Shown: positions 1-10,007 of the stretch, piece after piece | How positions within the stretch are numbered: the stretch's first letter is position 1 | Layout: every line of letters starts with the position of its first letter | Origin: an archaeon | Lineage (GTDB): Archaea; Nanobdellota; Nanobdellia; Woesearchaeales; GW2011-AR9 | Direction of reading: 5' to 3' | NCBI GenBank assembly: GCA_030704845.1 | Contig: JAUYKZ010000009.1 | Location: 62,001-126,000, forward strand | DNA: 64,000 nt | Notes under the pieces: model-generated | What the model was told of the DNA's origin: nothing | Seen by the model: the letters and a program-made list of their open reading frames with translations, nothing else | Databases searched by the model: none | Translations under genes and position numbers: made by a program

Positions 1-75
1 TAACAATCCCCAAAATGGATTAAAATCTATCAAAGGAAGCAGTACAGGATTTAATATTGAGTCTAAAAAGCCCAT
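1..75 (-). CDS. EMC3/TMCO1-like (DUF106) membrane protein, N-terminal fragment (runs off window)
   Basis: Reverse-strand ATG at 75 gives MGFLDSILNPVLLPLIDFNPFWGLL, open to the window edge; DUF106 genes commonly follow secY in archaea. Confidence 0.55.
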   Translation of the reverse strand, partial: MGFLDSILNPVLLPLIDFNPFWGLL

Positions 76-98
76 TAATTGTTACCTCGCCCCATTCT

Positions 99-680
99 TT
101 ATAAAAGTTGTGGGTCTACACGATAGATTCCTTCAGGATTAGATCTTTGCCAAGCAACTCGGATTTTGATTTCAAGTAATAAGTTTCTACCTAAACCTTG
201 TTTACGGTAAAAATCTATTAATCTATCGACTTGTTCTCCATGAAATAATTCTCCGCTAAGTTCAGTTCCCAAGTGAAAATAGTTTCCACTAATCACAACA
301 GAGGGCGGATCATTATGTCCCCATCCATCATGACGACAATAAACTCTTCCTGGAAAAAGAGAATCAGTATAAAAAGATAATAAAAATTGATGACTTAATT
401 CGTTTTTTTCTTCTGTCCCGTCTTCAAGGATATTATAAGGGACTATATCAAAAGTTGTGGCAATGGAATAATCTCTGGTTAGAAAGATAGTTCGTGATCC
501 TTCAACTTGAGGATCATTACGTAAGTCTATGACTCTTTTCCCTTGGATCAAGTTTTCTTTGTCAACAAAAATTTTAATGCCTAGCTTAGAAGAATTATCT
601 TCCAATTTTTTTAATTGAGAAGAAAAATGGACCGGACTGTTTTGCCCTAAATTTGAGATATATTCTTCAAGGGTATCCAT
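99..680 (-). CDS. hypothetical protein inserted between secY and the EMC3-like gene
   Basis: 193-aa ORF, no recognised family. Confidence 0.6.
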   Translation of the reverse strand: MDTLEEYISNLGQNSPVHFSSQLKKLEDNSSKLGIKIFVDKENLIQGKRVIDLRNDPQVEGSRTIFLTRDYSIATTFDIVPYNILEDGTEEKNELSHQFLLSFYTDSLFPGRVYCRHDGWGHNDPPSVVISGNYFHLGTELSGELFHGEQVDRLIDFYRKQGLGRNLLLEIKIRVAWQRSNPEGIYRVDPQLL

Positions 681-684
681 ATAA

Positions 685-2073
685 TCACTCCATGATTTTT
701 CTCAATGCAGGATGCATGTCCATCATGTGCTGTTTAGCAATTTCTTCATATAATTTATAGACAATCATTACCGCAAGTAAGATACCGGTACCATTAGCTA
801 AAGTACCCATCAAATCTGCAAGAGCTGCCAGTAATCCTATGGCTGCTCCTCCAACAATAGTTAAAGGCCAAATATATCTACTAAGTATTTTTTCAAGAAC
901 TCTTTCATCTCTTCTAAATCCGGAAATCTGAAGACCGGAATTCATGATTTGTTTAGCTTGACTTTTTGCATCCATTCCAGCTGTCTGTACCCAAAAGATA
1001 CTGAATATTACTGATCCAATCATGAAAACAACCACATAAATTAGAGCTTGCCCAATATTTGAAAGAGTAAAACTCCCTTGAATAATACTTGCGACGATGT
1101 TCGGCGGACTTAACCAATAGACTAAACCGCTGATAGGAGTATTACCCGCGAATGTACCAAAAATTGGATGACCCCAGTTTTCTAATAATCTTGCAAAGAG
1201 TTGGATGTTAGCCATTAACGCTGCAATTAAAATTACCGGGATGTTTGAAGTATAAAAGAAATTTAACGGCCATCTGATTCCATATCCTCTTGCCTTACCA
1301 AACGATAACGGGATTTCTACTTTCATTGCCTGACCAAAGACACAGACAGCAAAAATGATTATAGTTGCAACAATTGCTGCAATTTGTAAAGTTGCTGTAA
1401 TCGCATCACCAGCAGCTAATGATTGGAAAAAGGCAGGAATTGCACCGGAGGCAATATCTGGATTCGTAGGTGACGGGAAAAAGTTAAGAGTTCTAATTAA
1501 AATTTGCTGAGCTACACCTGCTACGATAAACAAACTGATCCCGGAACCAAATCCCCATTTGTTAACAACATCATCCATCAGCATGATTAATAATCCGCCA
1601 ATAATTAGTTGGATGATAAGCATAATTTCTAATTGACCAAAAAGAGATGTGCCCGCGAGAGCTGATGATGGAGCTAATCCACCCATTAATACGTAAATTG
1701 AAGCCTCAAAAATTACGAAGAATATAGAAGTTAATTTTTGTAAAGCCTGGAATCTTTGTCTTCCTTCTGTAGTCGTAGTGTCAATGTTTAATATTCCCGT
1801 CCCAGATAATAATTGAAGAACAATAGAACCGGTAACTAAAGGACCGATACCGAGAGAGATAATACTTCCAAAAGATGCACCCAAGATTATTGAAAGAAAT
1901 TCAAATTGTTGAAGAGCATTTTCTCCCAATCCAAAAAGAGGAACTAAACCTAAGATGTAAAATAGAACTAAACAGGATAACGTCCAAGTTAATTTTTGTT
2001 TAAATGGCAGTCGTTTTTCTCTAGGCCCTTTAACTTCAGGCAGATAGGTGAATATCTTATCAAGTAATGCCAT
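685..2073 (-). CDS. secY: Preprotein translocase subunit SecY
   Basis: Multi-TM protein with SecY motifs (GIGPLVTGSIVLQLL, GFGSGISLFI, PLNFFYTSNIPVIL); likely start MALLDKIF. Confidence 0.97.
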   Translation of the reverse strand: MALLDKIFTYLPEVKGPREKRLPFKQKLTWTLSCLVLFYILGLVPLFGLGENALQQFEFLSIILGASFGSIISLGIGPLVTGSIVLQLLSGTGILNIDTTTTEGRQRFQALQKLTSIFFVIFEASIYVLMGGLAPSSALAGTSLFGQLEIMLIIQLIIGGLLIMLMDDVVNKWGFGSGISLFIVAGVAQQILIRTLNFFPSPTNPDIASGAIPAFFQSLAAGDAITATLQIAAIVATIIIFAVCVFGQAMKVEIPLSFGKARGYGIRWPLNFFYTSNIPVILIAALMANIQLFARLLENWGHPIFGTFAGNTPISGLVYWLSPPNIVASIIQGSFTLSNIGQALIYVVVFMIGSVIFSIFWVQTAGMDAKSQAKQIMNSGLQISGFRRDERVLEKILSRYIWPLTIVGGAAIGLLAALADLMGTLANGTGILLAVMIVYKLYEEIAKQHMMDMHPALRKIME

Positions 2074-2112
2074 TTTATGTATCCTCAAGTTATCCTTGAA
2101 GGTTATTAATAT

Positions 2113-2577
2113 CTACGCCTTTTTAGATTTACTTGATTTATCTTGCCCAGAAGAAATTACTTTTCCTCCAGCAGAAGCAATCTTTTCTTCAGCGCTTGCG
2201 GTTACACTATCAACTTGTAAATTCAATTTAAGAGATGTATTCCCTGTACCAAGTAATTTACCGTAACCTAATTTACCTAGATTAATTGAGAAAGCATCAC
2301 CTTCTTTTACAGCTTTACCAGCTACAACTAATTTATTAACTTTTTGTAATGTGAAATATCCAACAGTTATCGCTTTAATTTCTGGTACTCCCCTTCTTGG
2401 AAGGAATCCGGTTCTACCTAATACTTTACCATATTTCTTATGACCAGCACGCTTTCCAGAACCAGCATTACCGCGACCGCCTCTAGACCCAGCTCCCCGT
2501 CTTTTTTTACGGTGGCCTCCTCCATGAGTGGTACTTCCTCGGTACTTGTTCACTTTTTTTGTTTTGCGTGTAACCAT
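2113..2577 (-). CDS. rpl15: Ribosomal protein uL15
   Basis: N-terminal STHGGGHRKKRRGAGSRGGRGNAGSGKRAGHKK; operon position. Confidence 0.95.
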   Translation of the reverse strand: MVTRKTKKVNKYRGSTTHGGGHRKKRRGAGSRGGRGNAGSGKRAGHKKYGKVLGRTGFLPRRGVPEIKAITVGYFTLQKVNKLVVAGKAVKEGDAFSINLGKLGYGKLLGTGNTSLKLNLQVDSVTASAEEKIASAGGKVISSGQDKSSKSKKA

Positions 2578-2599
2578 TTTATTTTTACCTTAAATAGTA

Positions 2600-3118
2600 T
2601 TAGATCATTCTTAATAAAAGATCATTAATTTTTTCTCCCCGATTTCCGAGAGCACCGCCTTTACTGAAAGGTATTTTAATTCCTTTTCTTCCAAATCCTT
2701 TTCGAGGTGGATTTAATCTGAAGTAAGGTTTGTATTTTTTCCCGTCAAATTCTAATGATTTATAGGAATATTTTTCTTTTGAATCTGTAGTTCTTGCCTT
2801 GAATTCTTCTCCCCTCTTAGCTACTAATTCAGCAAAGGTTTCTTTACTGATTGGGCCCCAAGTAACATAATCCTTTATTTTATGAAGCATACCGTTATTG
2901 GTAGGAGTATTTGTAATAACTACACAATAATTTTTTCGATTTAATCTAAGCATTTGACAAGTATCCTTGATTGGTTTCCAAACATCAACAAATCCTCTAA
3001 CAAGAACTACCGCAATCTGTTCACTAGGCGCAGGATTAGCTGCGGATTTAATAGCTTCTTTCTTTGCAGCTTTTTTCTTAACTGAGTCTTTATTGCCTTT
3101 TTTTGTTTTTTCTGCCAT
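2600..3118 (-). CDS. rpl30: Ribosomal protein uL30 with lysine-rich N-terminal extension
   Basis: AVVLVRG...KDTCQMLRLNRKNYCVVI; operon position. Confidence 0.93.
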   Translation of the reverse strand: MAEKTKKGNKDSVKKKAAKKEAIKSAANPAPSEQIAVVLVRGFVDVWKPIKDTCQMLRLNRKNYCVVITNTPTNNGMLHKIKDYVTWGPISKETFAELVAKRGEEFKARTTDSKEKYSYKSLEFDGKKYKPYFRLNPPRKGFGRKGIKIPFSKGGALGNRGEKINDLLLRMI

Positions 3119-3128
3119 TATCTTTTCC

Positions 3129-3914
3129 TTATGCTTCTGAATTTAAAGATTTATTTAAAGATTTATTTGAAACTCTTCCTTCAACAATACCAAGTTTATC
3201 AATATCTTCTGCTTTAATCTTAACTTCTGAAAGTTTACGAAGAGCATTCATCAAAGCTGTGATCATGTTTAATTTAGTTTTAGTTTGTCCTTCAGTTTTA
3301 CTCCAAATATCTTTAATTCCTGCAAGAGCAAGAATTTTTGCACATTCTCTCTCAACACAAAGACCTTTACCCGGAGGAGCTGGCATCAAGGTGATTCTTA
3401 CTGAACCGCATCTTCCTTGAACTGCAAATGGAATTGAATTTTGTTCTCTTGAATCTGTCTCCCAACTTCCACAACCACGACGGATCCTTATTAAATTTAA
3501 TCTAGCTTTTCTTTTCGCTTTGTCACGTGAAGGAACTGTTTCTTTACTTTTCCCGGTAGAAACTCCAACATACCCATCTCGATTACCGACAACAGCGCAG
3601 GTTGTGAATTGAATACGATTACCTTCTTTAGTTTTTTTCTGAGTTTGACGGAAAATTCTTCTTTGACCACCGCCAAATTTACCTTTAGCTTGACCGATTA
3701 ATAATAAATCTTCTTCTAAACCAGGAAGCAAACTGTCAACTATTTCTGATTCTTGAATAGACAAACCGTTGTTGAAAATTTCATCAATAGAAGTTATTTT
3801 TCCTTCTTTGACTGCCTTACCAAGAATTGTTTTTGGTTTCCAAGAATCTAATGATGGAGCTTCAGCTGCATCTCTTCTTGGGTTCTGTTTCATTTTATCT
3901 GAATATTCTGACAT
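3129..3914 (-). CDS. rps5: Ribosomal protein uS5
   Basis: GNRDGYVGVSTGKSKE, RRGCGSWE, PPGKGLCVE motifs. Confidence 0.96.
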   Translation of the reverse strand: MSEYSDKMKQNPRRDAAEAPSLDSWKPKTILGKAVKEGKITSIDEIFNNGLSIQESEIVDSLLPGLEEDLLLIGQAKGKFGGGQRRIFRQTQKKTKEGNRIQFTTCAVVGNRDGYVGVSTGKSKETVPSRDKAKRKARLNLIRIRRGCGSWETDSREQNSIPFAVQGRCGSVRITLMPAPPGKGLCVERECAKILALAGIKDIWSKTEGQTKTKLNMITALMNALRKLSEVKIKAEDIDKLGIVEGRVSNKSLNKSLNSEA

Positions 3915-3924
3915 TTTACTTACC

Positions 3925-4434
3925 TTACATTCCTTCTATTTTTTTCTTAACACTATTGAATAATTCAACAGCTCCTTTTGATGATAAATGTTCTCCCTGT
4001 AATCTTTCTGAAGTTGGGAAAATTTCTTCGCCATCTCCGTGAGGAACATTTAACCCACTGTCTAATACTCCTTTAAGGAAAGCATAAACTTTTCCTTTAT
4101 GAATTGCCTTTTTAAATCCTGTGTCAAATACAACTTCTTTTTGCCCTTTAGCTAAAGCTTTCTTTCCAAGCATAAATCCAGTCAGGTATGCTGCTGGAAT
4201 ATTTTTACAGGAACTTTTCCATCCCATTTTTTGTAATGATAATGAGTTTACTCCAACTACAATGATATCGCCAGCTGTTTTAAATTGAACTACTTGTCCG
4301 ATAACCTGTGTATTCGTGAAACGAGCAACAAGGCGAGGTTTCTTTGATAATAACAAAGATAATCTTTTCTTGTAATCAGTTCTTCCGTCTCTCCTTCTTC
4401 TGAAGGGTACTGGTTTTGGTCGTCCGTGTGTCAT
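3925..4434 (-). CDS. rpl18: Ribosomal protein uL18
   Basis: GPK/RP-type N-terminus with RRRRDGRTDYKKRLSLL. Confidence 0.95.
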   Translation of the reverse strand: MTHGRPKPVPFRRRRDGRTDYKKRLSLLLSKKPRLVARFTNTQVIGQVVQFKTAGDIIVVGVNSLSLQKMGWKSSCKNIPAAYLTGFMLGKKALAKGQKEVVFDTGFKKAIHKGKVYAFLKGVLDSGLNVPHGDGEEIFPTSERLQGEHLSSKGAVELFNSVKKKIEGM

Positions 4435-4464
4435 GGTATTTGTTTAATTTGTTTATTTTTTAAT

Positions 4465-4941
4465 TTATTTCTTTTTAACCGGTTCATTCTTTTGTTCTTT
4501 TTGTTCGATTAAACTCTTCTCGGTAATGAATAATTTAATGTGACGTTTGTTTCTGAAAAATCCGCCGCCACTTTTTGAATAAAGTACCCGGTAATTTCTT
4601 GGTGAAACAATACCTTTTTCTTTTAATTCTTTTAGGAAAGATCGTTGAGTTCTTATCTTTGCCATCCATCTTTCTTTTCTTGGAGTTGTAGCAAATTTCT
4701 TTCCTTTTTTACTTCCTGCTCCTTGCTGTCTACCTTTTCTCTTCTGAGCAGCATTTTTTCTTGCTCTTGCTTTGGAATGTTCATTCTTTCCTTTAAGAGT
4801 GATTTTTTTTACTGCAATAAGACCACGAATATCTGAACGGGTGATTGCTTTCTTGATTTCATCTAGAGCACCTTCTGCAAATTTAACTTTCTTAGGAGAG
4901 GTCTTCATGACCTTCGCTGCCAATTGTTTTTTTGCTTTCAT
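4465..4941 (-). CDS. rpl19e: Ribosomal protein eL19
   Basis: KRKGRQQGAGSKKGKKFATTPRKERWMAKIRTQR. Confidence 0.95.
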   Translation of the reverse strand: MKAKKQLAAKVMKTSPKKVKFAEGALDEIKKAITRSDIRGLIAVKKITLKGKNEHSKARARKNAAQKRKGRQQGAGSKKGKKFATTPRKERWMAKIRTQRSFLKELKEKGIVSPRNYRVLYSKSGGGFFRNKRHIKLFITEKSLIEQKEQKNEPVKKK

Positions 4942-4983
4942 TTGATGTCTTTACCTTGTGATTTTTGATTGGGATTTAATAGT

Positions 4984-5607
4984 TTATTGTTTTTGTTTGA
5001 TTGTTTTTTCTGCCATCTCTTTCTGTTTTTCAGATTCTTCTTTAGCTTTCATTTCTTTTTCTTCTTTACTAACATTTGCTTCACTTGCCTTAGCTTTTTC
5101 TTCTTCTTTCTTCTTCTCTTCAGCTTTTCTTTTTTTCTCTTCTGATTTTTTCTCTTTTTGTTGTTTATTTATTTTTCTAGCTGAAACTTTCTCTGCAAAA
5201 TCTTTAGCTGCTTTATCTAAATATTGAGCTACATCTTTTACATTAAGGACAGTTAAATTTCTCTTCTGAGCGGCAGTAAGCAATTCTAATTTCTTTTTAA
5301 GACCGACGGTCTTACCGATTATTACTCCGTGAGTTTCTGGTAAAAGTGATTCTAATTTTTTAACTGTGGATACAACAACTTTCTCCAATCCAGAGCGATC
5401 AAGACCCCTTACAGCTCTAGGGGAACCAAACCCAGGAGTAGGCATTACTGTTCTTCCTCGATCTTTTTGACGAATAGCGGAATGTTTACCACGAGGTAAT
5501 CTCCATCTTTCCTTAATACTAGCGGAAAATTTTGATTCTCTTTCTACAAAGTGAGGCTTTACCTTCTTTGCTTTCCGGCGTACGTCAAGTAATTGTTGTT
5601 TATTCAT
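4984..5607 (-). CDS. rpl32e: Ribosomal protein eL32 with long K/E-rich C-terminal tail
   Basis: WRLPRGKHSAIRQKDRGRTVMPTPGFGSPRAVRGL; likely start MNKQQLLDVRRK at 5607. Confidence 0.93.
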   Translation of the reverse strand: MNKQQLLDVRRKAKKVKPHFVERESKFSASIKERWRLPRGKHSAIRQKDRGRTVMPTPGFGSPRAVRGLDRSGLEKVVVSTVKKLESLLPETHGVIIGKTVGLKKKLELLTAAQKRNLTVLNVKDVAQYLDKAAKDFAEKVSARKINKQQKEKKSEEKKRKAEEKKKEEEKAKASEANVSKEEKEMKAKEESEKQKEMAEKTIKQKQ

Positions 5608-5609
5608 TT

Positions 5610-6152
5610 TTATGCAATATCCTTCCCTGCTTTTTGAGTGATGTAACACCCGTCTTGAAAAATTCTGCGATCTTTATTTGTGATTCTAGTTAACGATTCT
5701 ATTTTTGCTGCATTCTGGCCAGCAATTTCTTTGTTAGGGCTACTAACGGTGATCTCGCTACCATCAATTTTAACTTCTGAACCTGGTAACAATAAAACTT
5801 TACGAGGAACTGCTTCCCCGAGGAAATTTTTGATTGTCAATTCTTCGCCAGATATAGTCACGCTCATTGGAAAATGGCCGGAACATATCTTAACTTTGTA
5901 AATGTGAGGTTCTTGAACTCCTTTAACCATATTTTTGATATGTGATTCAAAAGAGTAAATTACTTTCTGTTCTCTTTTTGTTGCAGCTGCAGAAAATAAA
6001 ATAATTTTTTCTGGGCTTACAGAGACTGTAATTCTTGGATGTCTAAATAATCTTTCAACACTACCTTTTAGACCTTTAACTGACAATGTATCTGTAACTT
6101 CAGCAGTTACCCCATTTGTAAGTTCAATTTCCAAAGTAATATCTTCTTTCAT
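5610..6152 (-). CDS. rpl6: Ribosomal protein uL6
   Basis: VTVSSPNKEIAGQNAAKIESLTRITNKDRRIFQDGCYI. Confidence 0.95.
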   Translation of the reverse strand: MKEDITLEIELTNGVTAEVTDTLSVKGLKGSVERLFRHPRITVSVSPEKIILFSAAATKREQKVIYSFESHIKNMVKGVQEPHIYKVKICSGHFPMSVTISGEELTIKNFLGEAVPRKVLLLPGSEVKIDGSEITVSSPNKEIAGQNAAKIESLTRITNKDRRIFQDGCYITQKAGKDIA

Positions 6153-6162
6153 TAAGTTTGAA

Positions 6163-6552
6163 CTAATAACAATAAGCTAGTAGTCTTCCCCCGGTTTGTT
6201 TTTCTTTTGCTTGGAAGTGAGTAACTATTCCTACTGGCGTAGTTACAACCAACAATCCGAAATCTTTTGCAGGTAAGTATCTTTTTTCCCATTTCTCAAA
6301 TCCAGTACATTTTGTTGAAAATCTCGGTTTAATAACTCCGCATTTGTTTAAGTTTCCTAAAAGTTGTACTGTTAGGACTCCGCCTTTTCCATCATTGATT
6401 TCTTCATATGAACCAATATAACTATGTTCCTTCATGAGAGTAAGTACGGACTTAATCATGGCTGACGCTGGTTTAATCAATACTTCTTTCTTTCCTACTT
6501 TTTCCGCGTTCAGCATCTTTGACAATGCCGCTGCTAATGGGTCATTTAACAT
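6163..6552 (-). CDS. rps8: Ribosomal protein uS8
   Basis: NDPLAAALSKMLNAEK ... C-terminal GGRLLAYCY. Confidence 0.95.
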   Translation of the reverse strand: MLNDPLAAALSKMLNAEKVGKKEVLIKPASAMIKSVLTLMKEHSYIGSYEEINDGKGGVLTVQLLGNLNKCGVIKPRFSTKCTGFEKWEKRYLPAKDFGLLVVTTPVGIVTHFQAKEKQTGGRLLAYCY

Positions 6553-6567
6553 TGTTATTCACCGTAT

Positions 6568-6798
6568 TTAACTGTATTTTTTAAATCCTAATTTTGTTGC
6601 AACTTCCCTAAAACTTTGACGACAGATATTTAATCCATATTTTCGGATTATTCCGCCTCTTCTGCCGGTAATTTGACAACGGATTTTATTTTTTCCACAT
6701 GATCTTTCTTTAGGGGAGTTATGTTTAATGTATTTTGCTTTCTTTACTGGTTTCGCATCCAATTGCGTAAACATTTTTTTCCAGTCGCTTGCTGTCAT
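6568..6798 (-). CDS. rps14: Ribosomal protein uS14 with degenerate zinc-binding motif
   Basis: [29 protein letters not shown]; CxxC pairs appear as CQIT and CRQS. Confidence 0.94.
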   Translation of the reverse strand: MTASDWKKMFTQLDAKPVKKAKYIKHNSPKERSCGKNKIRCQITGRRGGIIRKYGLNICRQSFREVATKLGFKKYS

Positions 6799-6800
6799 TA

Positions 6801-7313
6801 TTAGTAAACCTCCACACCAAATTTTTCTTGAATAAATGTGATTGCTTGTTCTTTAGTAACTTGATGATTTTTTCCAATGTTCATAGAGCGAATTCTTCTT
6901 CTCTTAACTCTGTAACCAGGACGTTCTAAAGTTATCGCTACTTCTAATCCCAATATTTTCAAATCTGGATCGTATTCCAAACCACCAATATCAATGTACT
7001 CGGGGATACCGAAAGACATGTTACCTCTTTCGTCAAAACTCTTACTAGGTATTCTTTTTTCTTTAGCGACAAAAAGACGTTTTAGTAATTCATCGGTATT
7101 TTTACGGATTGTTGCTTTAGCTCCGATAGCTAAACCAGGACGTAAGCCCCAACCAGGAATCCTTTTATCGGTAATAGTTTTAACTGGTTTAATTGGAGAT
7201 AGCTTTTGAAGTAATTTAACTCCTTTAGTTAGGAGATCTTCATTTTTTCCCGCTCCAATGTTTAACGTAACTTTAGCAACGCGGATTTCCGTCATTTTAT
7301 TTGTTTGAGTCAT
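6801..7313 (-). CDS. rpl5: Ribosomal protein uL5
   Basis: [63 protein letters not shown]. Confidence 0.96.
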   Translation of the reverse strand: MTQTNKMTEIRVAKVTLNIGAGKNEDLLTKGVKLLQKLSPIKPVKTITDKRIPGWGLRPGLAIGAKATIRKNTDELLKRLFVAKEKRIPSKSFDERGNMSFGIPEYIDIGGLEYDPDLKILGLEVAITLERPGYRVKRRRIRSMNIGKNHQVTKEQAITFIQEKFGVEVY

Positions 7314-7335
7314 GGTATATTTGTTGTGATTTATT

Positions 7336-8019
7336 TTATTGTAAGGTAACTACTGGTTTTTGTTTGCCGACCACAAAAAGATATCTTTTAGCGGTTTCAA
7401 CATCTTGATTATCAACTTCAAGAGTAGCTTCATTCCCGATTAGGGATTTTAATTTGCCTGATTGTCCACTTTTCTTTCCATTAGTAAGGATAACAGCTAC
7501 CCCTGCCACTGGAGAGATTACTTCTTTAATCTCAAGTGAAGGTAAAGTAACGATTATTGTCTCGCCAACTTTAATTGGTTTGTCAGTAATGATATTTTTA
7601 CCATCATGTAAATTCAATTGGATTTTTCCTTTAGGAAGTAATTTTTTACCAACCACTTTGCATGGTTTTGTTGCACTTTCATTCTCGGGGATATCTATAG
7701 TAGTTAATCTACCTTTTTTATCCAAGGAAACTCTCCATTGTTTTTTGATTGTTGGAATTGAAATGGTGTCAAATAATCCTACGATTAAACGATGATCTTT
7801 TCTTCTTTTTCCGTCTACTAATACTTCTTGGTTATTCAATAATTTTTTTACTTCAGACATGGTTGAGGCCAAAGCAAGAGAGTCTCGAATGATAATTCCC
7901 AATGATATCCCATTATCTAAAGAGTGAGCACCTGGTTTAGGTCTAGTAATGAATGTTCTACTTTTCCTATCAATAACCCATGATCGTGGTGCTGCTATTC
8001 TTTTAAGATGATTTTTCAT
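7336..8019 (-). CDS. rps4e: Ribosomal protein eS4
   Basis: MKNHLKRIAAPRSWVIDRKSRTFITRPKPGAHSLDNGISLGIIIRD. Confidence 0.96.
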   Translation of the reverse strand: MKNHLKRIAAPRSWVIDRKSRTFITRPKPGAHSLDNGISLGIIIRDSLALASTMSEVKKLLNNQEVLVDGKRRKDHRLIVGLFDTISIPTIKKQWRVSLDKKGRLTTIDIPENESATKPCKVVGKKLLPKGKIQLNLHDGKNIITDKPIKVGETIIVTLPSLEIKEVISPVAGVAVILTNGKKSGQSGKLKSLIGNEATLEVDNQDVETAKRYLFVVGKQKPVVTLQ

Positions 8020-8477
8020 TTGGAATTACCTTCATTTTTATTTGGAGTTGTTTTTTGAATTTTTTTTGAATCCACTTTTGATACCGGTTGTTTTTTGTTT
8101 CCTTCCAATTTAGCTTTCCGTTTTTTGTCTGCCAATTGAAGTTCAATAATCATTACATTTGATGGTCGTAATCCGAACATTACTTTTGAACCATTTTTCT
8201 TAGCGTAGTCCACACCAGTAACAAACATTTTTCCATCTTTTAAGTCAACACGTTCAACTTTTCCTTCCTTGTTCTTAAATTGACCACGAAGCACTTTTAC
8301 TTTGTCTCCAACTTTAAGTTGGGTGTTTCTCGTACCATATTTTGTTCTCAATTCTGGTGAGAGGTGAGAGTGTACAAATTTTTGACGGAGATGTAAAGGA
8401 GCATTAAACACATACTTTCGTTGCTTTCTTGGTTGCGTGCTACTTTTCCATGCCGTTGAAAATGCTGATTTTACCAT
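8016..8477 (-). CDS. rpl24: Ribosomal protein uL24
   Basis: STQPRKQRKYVFNAPLHLRQKF; KOW motif VKVLRGQFKNKEGKVERVD. Confidence 0.95.
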   Translation of the reverse strand: MVKSAFSTAWKSSTQPRKQRKYVFNAPLHLRQKFVHSHLSPELRTKYGTRNTQLKVGDKVKVLRGQFKNKEGKVERVDLKDGKMFVTGVDYAKKNGSKVMFGLRPSNVMIIELQLADKKRKAKLEGNKKQPVSKVDSKKIQKTTPNKNEGNSK

Positions 8478-8505
8478 TTTTTTTGTGATTTTGATATGTT
8501 AAATA

Positions 8506-8907
8506 TTAAACGATCATACTCGCTACTTTTGCTACTGCTGGCCATCTTTCCGCAACTTCTTTTGCAATTGGCCCTTTGAAGATTGTACCTTTTGGATTTC
8601 CTTTCATATCTTTTAATACAACTGCAGCATTATCCTCAAATACAACTCTTGTTCCGTCTGGACGCCGGTATGGTCTCTTTTGACGAACAATTATTGCGGG
8701 AACTACTGTTTTTCTCATTTCTAATTTTCCTTTTTTAACTGAAGCTAGTATTAAATCGCCTACTCCTGCAGCCGGCATTCTTCCACGAACAGTTTTATGT
8801 CCTTTTACTGAAATTACCTTCAACATTTTTGCTCCAGAGTTATCACAAGTTGAAACATAAGCCTGAGATGGCAATCCTTTTGTTATTCTACCTTTAACTG
8901 CTTTCAT
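8506..8907 (-). CDS. rpl14: Ribosomal protein uL14
   Basis: STCDNSGAKMLKVISVKG; GTRVVFEDNAAVVLKD. Confidence 0.96.
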   Translation of the reverse strand: MKAVKGRITKGLPSQAYVSTCDNSGAKMLKVISVKGHKTVRGRMPAAGVGDLILASVKKGKLEMRKTVVPAIIVRQKRPYRRPDGTRVVFEDNAAVVLKDMKGNPKGTIFKGPIAKEVAERWPAVAKVASMIV

Positions 8908-8908
8908 T

Positions 8909-9355
8909 TTATTCAGTATCCGCTGGAATATCGTCCTTAGTTTCTTTATTCCTTTTTACACTAGTTTTTTTAGTCGATTTTTTAGTTGACTTATCGGATT
9001 GTTCATCTATTAATGAACCTTCTCCGCCAACCACGCCTAAGATAACATGATTTTTTGTTTTACTTAACGGTCTTGTTCTTGCAACAATAACTTTCTGTCC
9101 AACTTGAGCATTAACGCTTGTCGGATTATGTACGCGTAAAGTAAATCTTTTTACTTCATAACGTTCATATTTTGGAACAAATCTGGATCTTTTCCATTCA
9201 ATTGTTGCTGAACGATTAGTATCTTTTTTGATGATAGTTCCAACTATTGTTTCCTTTTTAACGACTAATTCGCCGTAAAAAGGGCAGTTCTTATCATACT
9301 GTTCTGGTTTTTGTGGGGCTTTTATCCCCAACACTTCTTGTGCCATTTTTTTCAT
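8909..9355 (-). CDS. rps17: Ribosomal protein uS17 with charged C-terminal tail
   Basis: GTIIKKDTNRSATIEWKRSRFVPKYERYEVKRFTLRVHNP. Confidence 0.94.
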   Translation of the reverse strand: MKKMAQEVLGIKAPQKPEQYDKNCPFYGELVVKKETIVGTIIKKDTNRSATIEWKRSRFVPKYERYEVKRFTLRVHNPTSVNAQVGQKVIVARTRPLSKTKNHVILGVVGGEGSLIDEQSDKSTKKSTKKTSVKRNKETKDDIPADTE

Positions 9356-9606
9356 CCTTTAATTCTTTCTTCGGGCCTTTTGAGGATGGTTTTTCCATCA
9401 ACAATCAGTCCGATTTTTTTTATTTTAAACGTGATTGTGTTCTTGAGCAATTTTCGTTCTTTATCATCCGTACATTGAATGGTAATCGTAGATTTCGTTT
9501 CATCAACGATCTTTCCTTTCAACCCTTGGTCCACGGAATTTGTTGCCGTAACCACTTCAATTTCTTCCCCAATTAATTCTTGAGGAAACGATGGTTTTTT
9601 GCTCAT
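9352..9606 (-). CDS. rnp1: RNase P protein component 1 (Rpp29/Pop4)
   Basis: FPQELIGEEIEVVTATNSVDQGLKGKIVDETKSTITIQ; conserved archaeal operon position. Confidence 0.88.
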   Translation of the reverse strand: MSKKPSFPQELIGEEIEVVTATNSVDQGLKGKIVDETKSTITIQCTDDKERKLLKNTITFKIKKIGLIVDGKTILKRPEERIKG

Positions 9607-9649
9607 GTTTTGTACTCCACCAGGAATCATTCCTGATGATTTTCACCCT

Positions 9650-9955
9650 TTATTTAATCTCAATTGTTTCCGGAGGGAAACCAAGTTCGACCATTGCGGC
9701 TTTAACTCGTTTTTTGTGATCTCCTTGTAACTCTACATGCCCATCCTTAGATGTGCCGCCACAAGCAAATTTGGATTTTAATTTTTTGGCAATTTCGTTA
9801 ACGTTAACTTCTTTTTTGAATCCGCTAACGATGGTATATTTTTTACCAAATTTCCTTTTTTCAATCTTGATCGTGATCTTTTGCTGTTCACGAGCAATTG
9901 TTTCACAGACGCATAGGTCCTGTGGTAACCCACATTGGTTACAAACACCTACCAT
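9650..9955 (-). CDS. SUI1/eIF1-like translation factor
   Basis: N-terminal CNQCGLPQDLCVC plus SUI1 fold (YTIVSGFKKEVNVNEIAKKLKSKFACGGTSKDGHVELQGDHK). Confidence 0.93.
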   Translation of the reverse strand: MVGVCNQCGLPQDLCVCETIAREQQKITIKIEKRKFGKKYTIVSGFKKEVNVNEIAKKLKSKFACGGTSKDGHVELQGDHKKRVKAAMVELGFPPETIEIK

Positions 9956-10007
9956 TGACGACCACCGTCAAGATAAATGCTAAACTGTATGATATTCATA
10001 ACATCCA

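Noticed and set aside
2048-2266. Plus-strand ORFs inside the ribosomal protein cluster (e.g. 2048-2266, 2440-2628, 3103-3420, 4958-5227, 11033-11602)
   Set aside because: Antisense to well-supported ribosomal protein genes, biased composition, no recognisable domains.
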